This document shows positions 61,234 through 64,000 of a DNA stretch of 64,000 nt, piece by piece. The DNA comes from Nelumbo lutea (Eukaryota > Streptophyta > Magnoliopsida > Proteales > Nelumbonaceae): NCBI GenBank assembly GCA_022828595.1, contig JAKGHH010000007.1, forward strand, positions 64,840,727 to 64,904,726, given 5' to 3'. How positions within the stretch are numbered: the stretch's first letter is position 1; every line of letters begins with the position of its first letter. Position numbers and translations under genes: made by a program. The notes under the pieces were generated by a model, which was given only the letters and a program-made list of their open reading frames with translations, was not told the DNA's origin and searched no databases.

Positions 61234-61858
61234 CACATGCATAGTTGTCAAGGTGATGCTTAGGTGACAAGGTGCCCTTGGAGGCTTGCCTCGCCCAATC
61301 ATCAAGCAGTTTTGTATACTATCTTATAAAATTCTTTTATATTGTTATTTTTTGAGATTATATCTATAAAATAGACATTATTAAACACAATAATCATTTT
61401 TTTGTGTTTATAAACTAATTTCTTTTTATTATTTTCGTATTTGTTAGGGTTTAATCAACACAAACATTGCTAACTGCTGTATTGAACCCTCAAAGACTTC
61501 AAAATCTGAACCAATAAGGGAAGAACTTAAAATCTGAACCACCTTTTCTTTTCTTCTTTTCCTAAAACAAAAATAGGGGTTCGGCCCCTATATTTTTTGA
61601 ATTTTCTTTTCTTTCTTCTTTTTCTTCTCATAAATATGTTGATTTTCTAGACTTAAACATGAAGTTTATAATTTTCTAATGAAAATTATGGATAAGTTAT
61701 TAAGGAAAGATGGTTATGGAACCTAGGGAACTACCCTAGGATATGTGGTTTTTACTTAAAAAAAATCCATTGTGTAGGTGACACCTAGGCGGCTAGGCAA
61801 CAAGGCGCCCGCTATTGCTTAGCCTCACCTTGGCGCCTTGAAAACTATGTTCACATTT
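61231..61858. mobile_element. MITE 6, CAAGGCGCC type
   Basis: About 610 bp (61240-61849) with ends CATAGTTGTCAAGGTG and GGCGCCTTGAAAACTATG as inverted repeats. The flanks TTCCACATG and TTCACATTT are an imperfect duplication. It lies in the prfB upstream intron or region. A fragment of the same family is at 30129-30185. Confidence 0.55.
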
Positions 61859-62179
61859 TCTCCCTAGAACATCTAGGTCAAAACTCAAAAGTAGATCTAA
61901 CTAAATGAAACCGTGTCTCACTAAATTTCGTATTTTTCAAAGGTTCTCAACAAAAATTGCAACATGGAAAATTTAAGCATGCAAGGCAAGCATGACAATC
62001 AAGAGGATCTGCAGTAAGTCTGGCTGAAAAGTAGAGTGCACTTGTGTCCCTATGCATTGTTTAAAGCTACTAAAATGAAAAAGGTAAGCAAGCATGACAA
62101 TCAAGAGGACCTACAGAAAATCTGGCTCGAAAGACGGTGTGCAATAGCACACCCATGCATGATTCAAAGTTACTACACA
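61859..62179. repeat. Short tandem duplication, ~103-bp unit
   Basis: AAGCATGACAATCAAGAGGA occurs at about 61988 and 62091 and each copy continues with a similar stretch (CTGGCT-GAAAG then GTGCA), giving two units. No gene. Confidence 0.6.
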
Positions 62180-63500
62180 CACTAGAACACCCGTTTCCAT
62201 GTTAAGATCCTTCGTTTATTATGTATAATCTTGACTGTAGTAGTATATAATAGGCCCATAAAGAAAATTTCCATTAGCACATAAAAGAAATAAAAAGAAC
62301 ACTACTTAACAGAAAACAAGCACTAGGGCCCATTCGGCCCAATCTCTCTACACTCTCCCTCAAGCTAAGCATAGATATTAATCATGCCTAGCTTGCTTAT
62401 ATAGTGTATCAATTTTCCTTTTAGGGCACCTTTGGTCAAGACATCAACCAACTGCTCTTCTAAAGCAATGAACAGCAAGCAAACTTCCCCTGAAGCAACT
62501 CTCTCCCATATAAAATGCCTATCAACCTCTATGTGCTTAGTTCTATCATACTGAACAGGATTATGTGCAATGCTAGTTATAACAATATAGCATCATTGGC
62601 TTCTCACAGTCAATACCCAACACTCCCAATGTGAAGTAGACATAATGGGAGAAGGTGTAATAGAAGTAGATGACTCAATAGAAGACTCAATAGGAATTGG
62701 AAGAGGAACAGTGGGGGACATAACAAACGTCTCCTCAGAATGCTCCCCCTAAAGAGAAGTACTAAAGAAATGAATAGACTCAACAAATGTGACATCCCTA
62801 GAAACAAAGCAGATCCACATACTGGATCAAAACAGCAATGTCCCTTCTGTATGGAGCCATATCCTAGGAAGACACACTTGTGGGCTCTAGGTTCAAATTT
62901 GTCTTTGATTATTGTGAACATGCACATAGCAGGTGCACCCAAAAACTTGGAGAGTAACAGAGAAGAGATCCTCATCTGGAAAAAGAAGGCTAAAGGGGGT
63001 TTTGAAACCCAAAACCCGAGAAGGCATATGGTTAATCAAGTATGTAGCGGTAAGAACAACATCCCCCCAAAACTTGATGGGAACATAAGATAGAAAGAGC
63101 AGGCTTCTAGCAATCTCAACCACATGGTGGTTCTTCCTTTCCACCACTCCATTATGTTGTATAGTGTAGGAACAATAACTCTGACGAATAGCCCCAAAGG
63201 CATCAAAATAACATGAAAGGTTCTTCTCAAAATATTCCTTTGGCATTATCAGTTTGGAATATTTTGATCCGAGTGTTAAACTGGGTAAGAACAAATTCAT
63301 GAAAATTTTGCATAGTAGTTGGTATTTCATCCCAATAGCTCATAAGGTAAATCCATGTATAGCGAGAAAAATCATCAATAAAAAGAATAAAATACTTGTA
63401 GCCCCCCATAGTAGGTAAATGATAATGGCTCTCACACATCAGAGTGCACAATATGAAAATGAGCAATTGATCTTTTATTACTTGTGAAAACCTTATTTAG
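62180..63500 (-). mobile_element. copia relic with reverse transcriptase deleted
   Basis: An LTR end (to CTCTCTACA at 62352), reverse polypurine tract CTCTCCCTCAAGCTAAGC and RNase H end, then directly integrase (GYKYFILFIDDFSRYTWIYL, FQTDNAKGIF, HNGVVERKNHHVVEIARSLL, INHMPSRVLGFKTPFSLLFP). A stop replaces the codon after HSDV. The reverse transcriptase is deleted at about 62600. Same LTR family as 788-1129. Interrupted at about 63505 by another copia LTR. Confidence 0.7.
62610..63466 (-). pseudogene. copia integrase relic
   Basis: Frames 63466-63227, 63330-62893 and 62975-62610 overlap by frameshift. They show YFILFIDDFSRYTWIYL, TQFNTRIKIFQTDNAKG, CSYTIQHNGVVERKNHH and CVFLGYGSIQKGHCCFDPV. 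The catalytic D-D-E can be traced. Decayed. Confidence 0.7.
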
Positions 63501-63505
63501 TCCTA

Positions 63506-64000
63506 GGTTACAGTAGAGAAGAAGGAGAAGAAGAAGAAGAAGAAGAGGAAAAGAAGAAGGGTTCGACCAGTAGAGGAAAAATCAGTCATCTCTTTAGTAG
63601 ACCCACTTCTATTTATCTCCAATAGAATAGTTACAAGAAAGACCATATTGTCCCTCATAAGTGATGGAACACATAACTTAAATAAAACAAACCTTTCACT
63701 CTCAAATAGATAAACCCAAATGACCAAAATACCCCTGTTTTGTGTACTCTAACACTCACCCTCAAGCTGGAGAGTATATGTCATATAGTCCCAGCTTGTC
63801 ACAAATATAATCAACTCTGCCCCGAGACAATCCCTTTGTAAAGAGATCTGCCCATTGATTTCCTAAGCTCACATGAGATGTGGTTATCATTTTCTCTCTC
63901 ACAAAGTGACAATCGACCTCAATATGCTTGGTTCTCTCATGGAAGATTGGGTTGGAAGAGATGTGAACAGCAGCTTGGTTATTACAGCATAGTCTCATGG
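63506..64000 (-). mobile_element. copia element 3' end, cut by window edge
   Basis: A 3' LTR of about 249 bp (63506-63754, ending ACTCTAACA, with a GAAGAA-rich tract), then the reverse polypurine tract CTCACCCTCAAGCTGG and RNase H ([53 protein letters not shown]), which runs off the right edge. It inserted within the integrase of the previous copia relic. Confidence 0.75.
63762..63998 (-). pseudogene. copia RNase H, partial
   Basis: 78 codons to a stop, ending [13 protein letters not shown]. It has the last catalytic aspartate region in [10 protein letters not shown], where the usual C/WCDN reads CCNN, so this aspartate is changed. It continues beyond the window. Confidence 0.75.

Overview
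The window looks like nuclear DNA of a flowering plant with a large, repeat-rich genome. Evidence: spliced plant genes with GT-AG introns, captured plant cDNAs (cellulose synthase and THO5), many Ty1/copia elements primed by initiator tRNA-Met (PBS TGGTATCAGAGC), Ty3/gypsy chromoviruses, LINEs and many MITEs. I cannot name the species. Two host genes are supported, both only by their 3' exons. A plus-strand short-chain dehydrogenase/reductase gene ends in exons 3307-3390, 27657-27722 and 32086-32172. A minus-strand organellar peptide chain release factor 2 gene (prfB type) has exons 61015-60800, 60653-60467 and 56225-55924. Almost everything else is transposable-element sequence.

Region 1-3.3 kb: the 5' end of a minus-strand copia element, a possible LTR holding a MITE, and a LINE tail. 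Region 3.4-27.7 kb is a single 24.3-kb intron of the dehydrogenase gene, built by nested insertion. A minus-strand LINE (about 3700-21290) received two Mutator-like MITEs with overlapping 9-bp target duplications. The second MITE was split by copia E1 (4517-19060, duplication TAAAA). E1 was in turn split by copia E2 (8626-13594, duplication GTTTA) and by a 4.15-kb gypsy-derived insertion E3 (14042-18195, duplication GAAAC). The rest of the intron holds a second LINE, an RTE LINE carrying a MITE, and a chromovirus relic.

E3 is the most unusual object. Its outer LTRs point in opposite directions, so both ends joined to host DNA are U5 ends. The left half, read on the minus strand, is an in-frame chain gag - THO5 - CESA followed by the chromovirus chromodomain and LTR. 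The right half, on the plus strand, is an R-U5-like stub, PBS, gag with a glutamine-rich tract, chromodomain and LTR. This looks like a head-to-head dimer of two retrotransposon cDNAs, one carrying pieces of two host mRNAs.

Region 32.2-55.9 kb is a repeat desert: a TATA-bearing LTR-retrotransposon relic, two head-to-tail copia relics, an unrecognised minus-strand transcript-like block (38.4-40.6 kb), a nearly complete copia F (42025-46709) inside LTR-like sequence, a 1-kb minisatellite, a ~165-bp tandem array and AT-rich repeats. Region 55.9-64 kb is the prfB gene, with copia relics in its 4.2-kb intron and upstream. No CRISPR array, tRNA or rRNA gene was seen.
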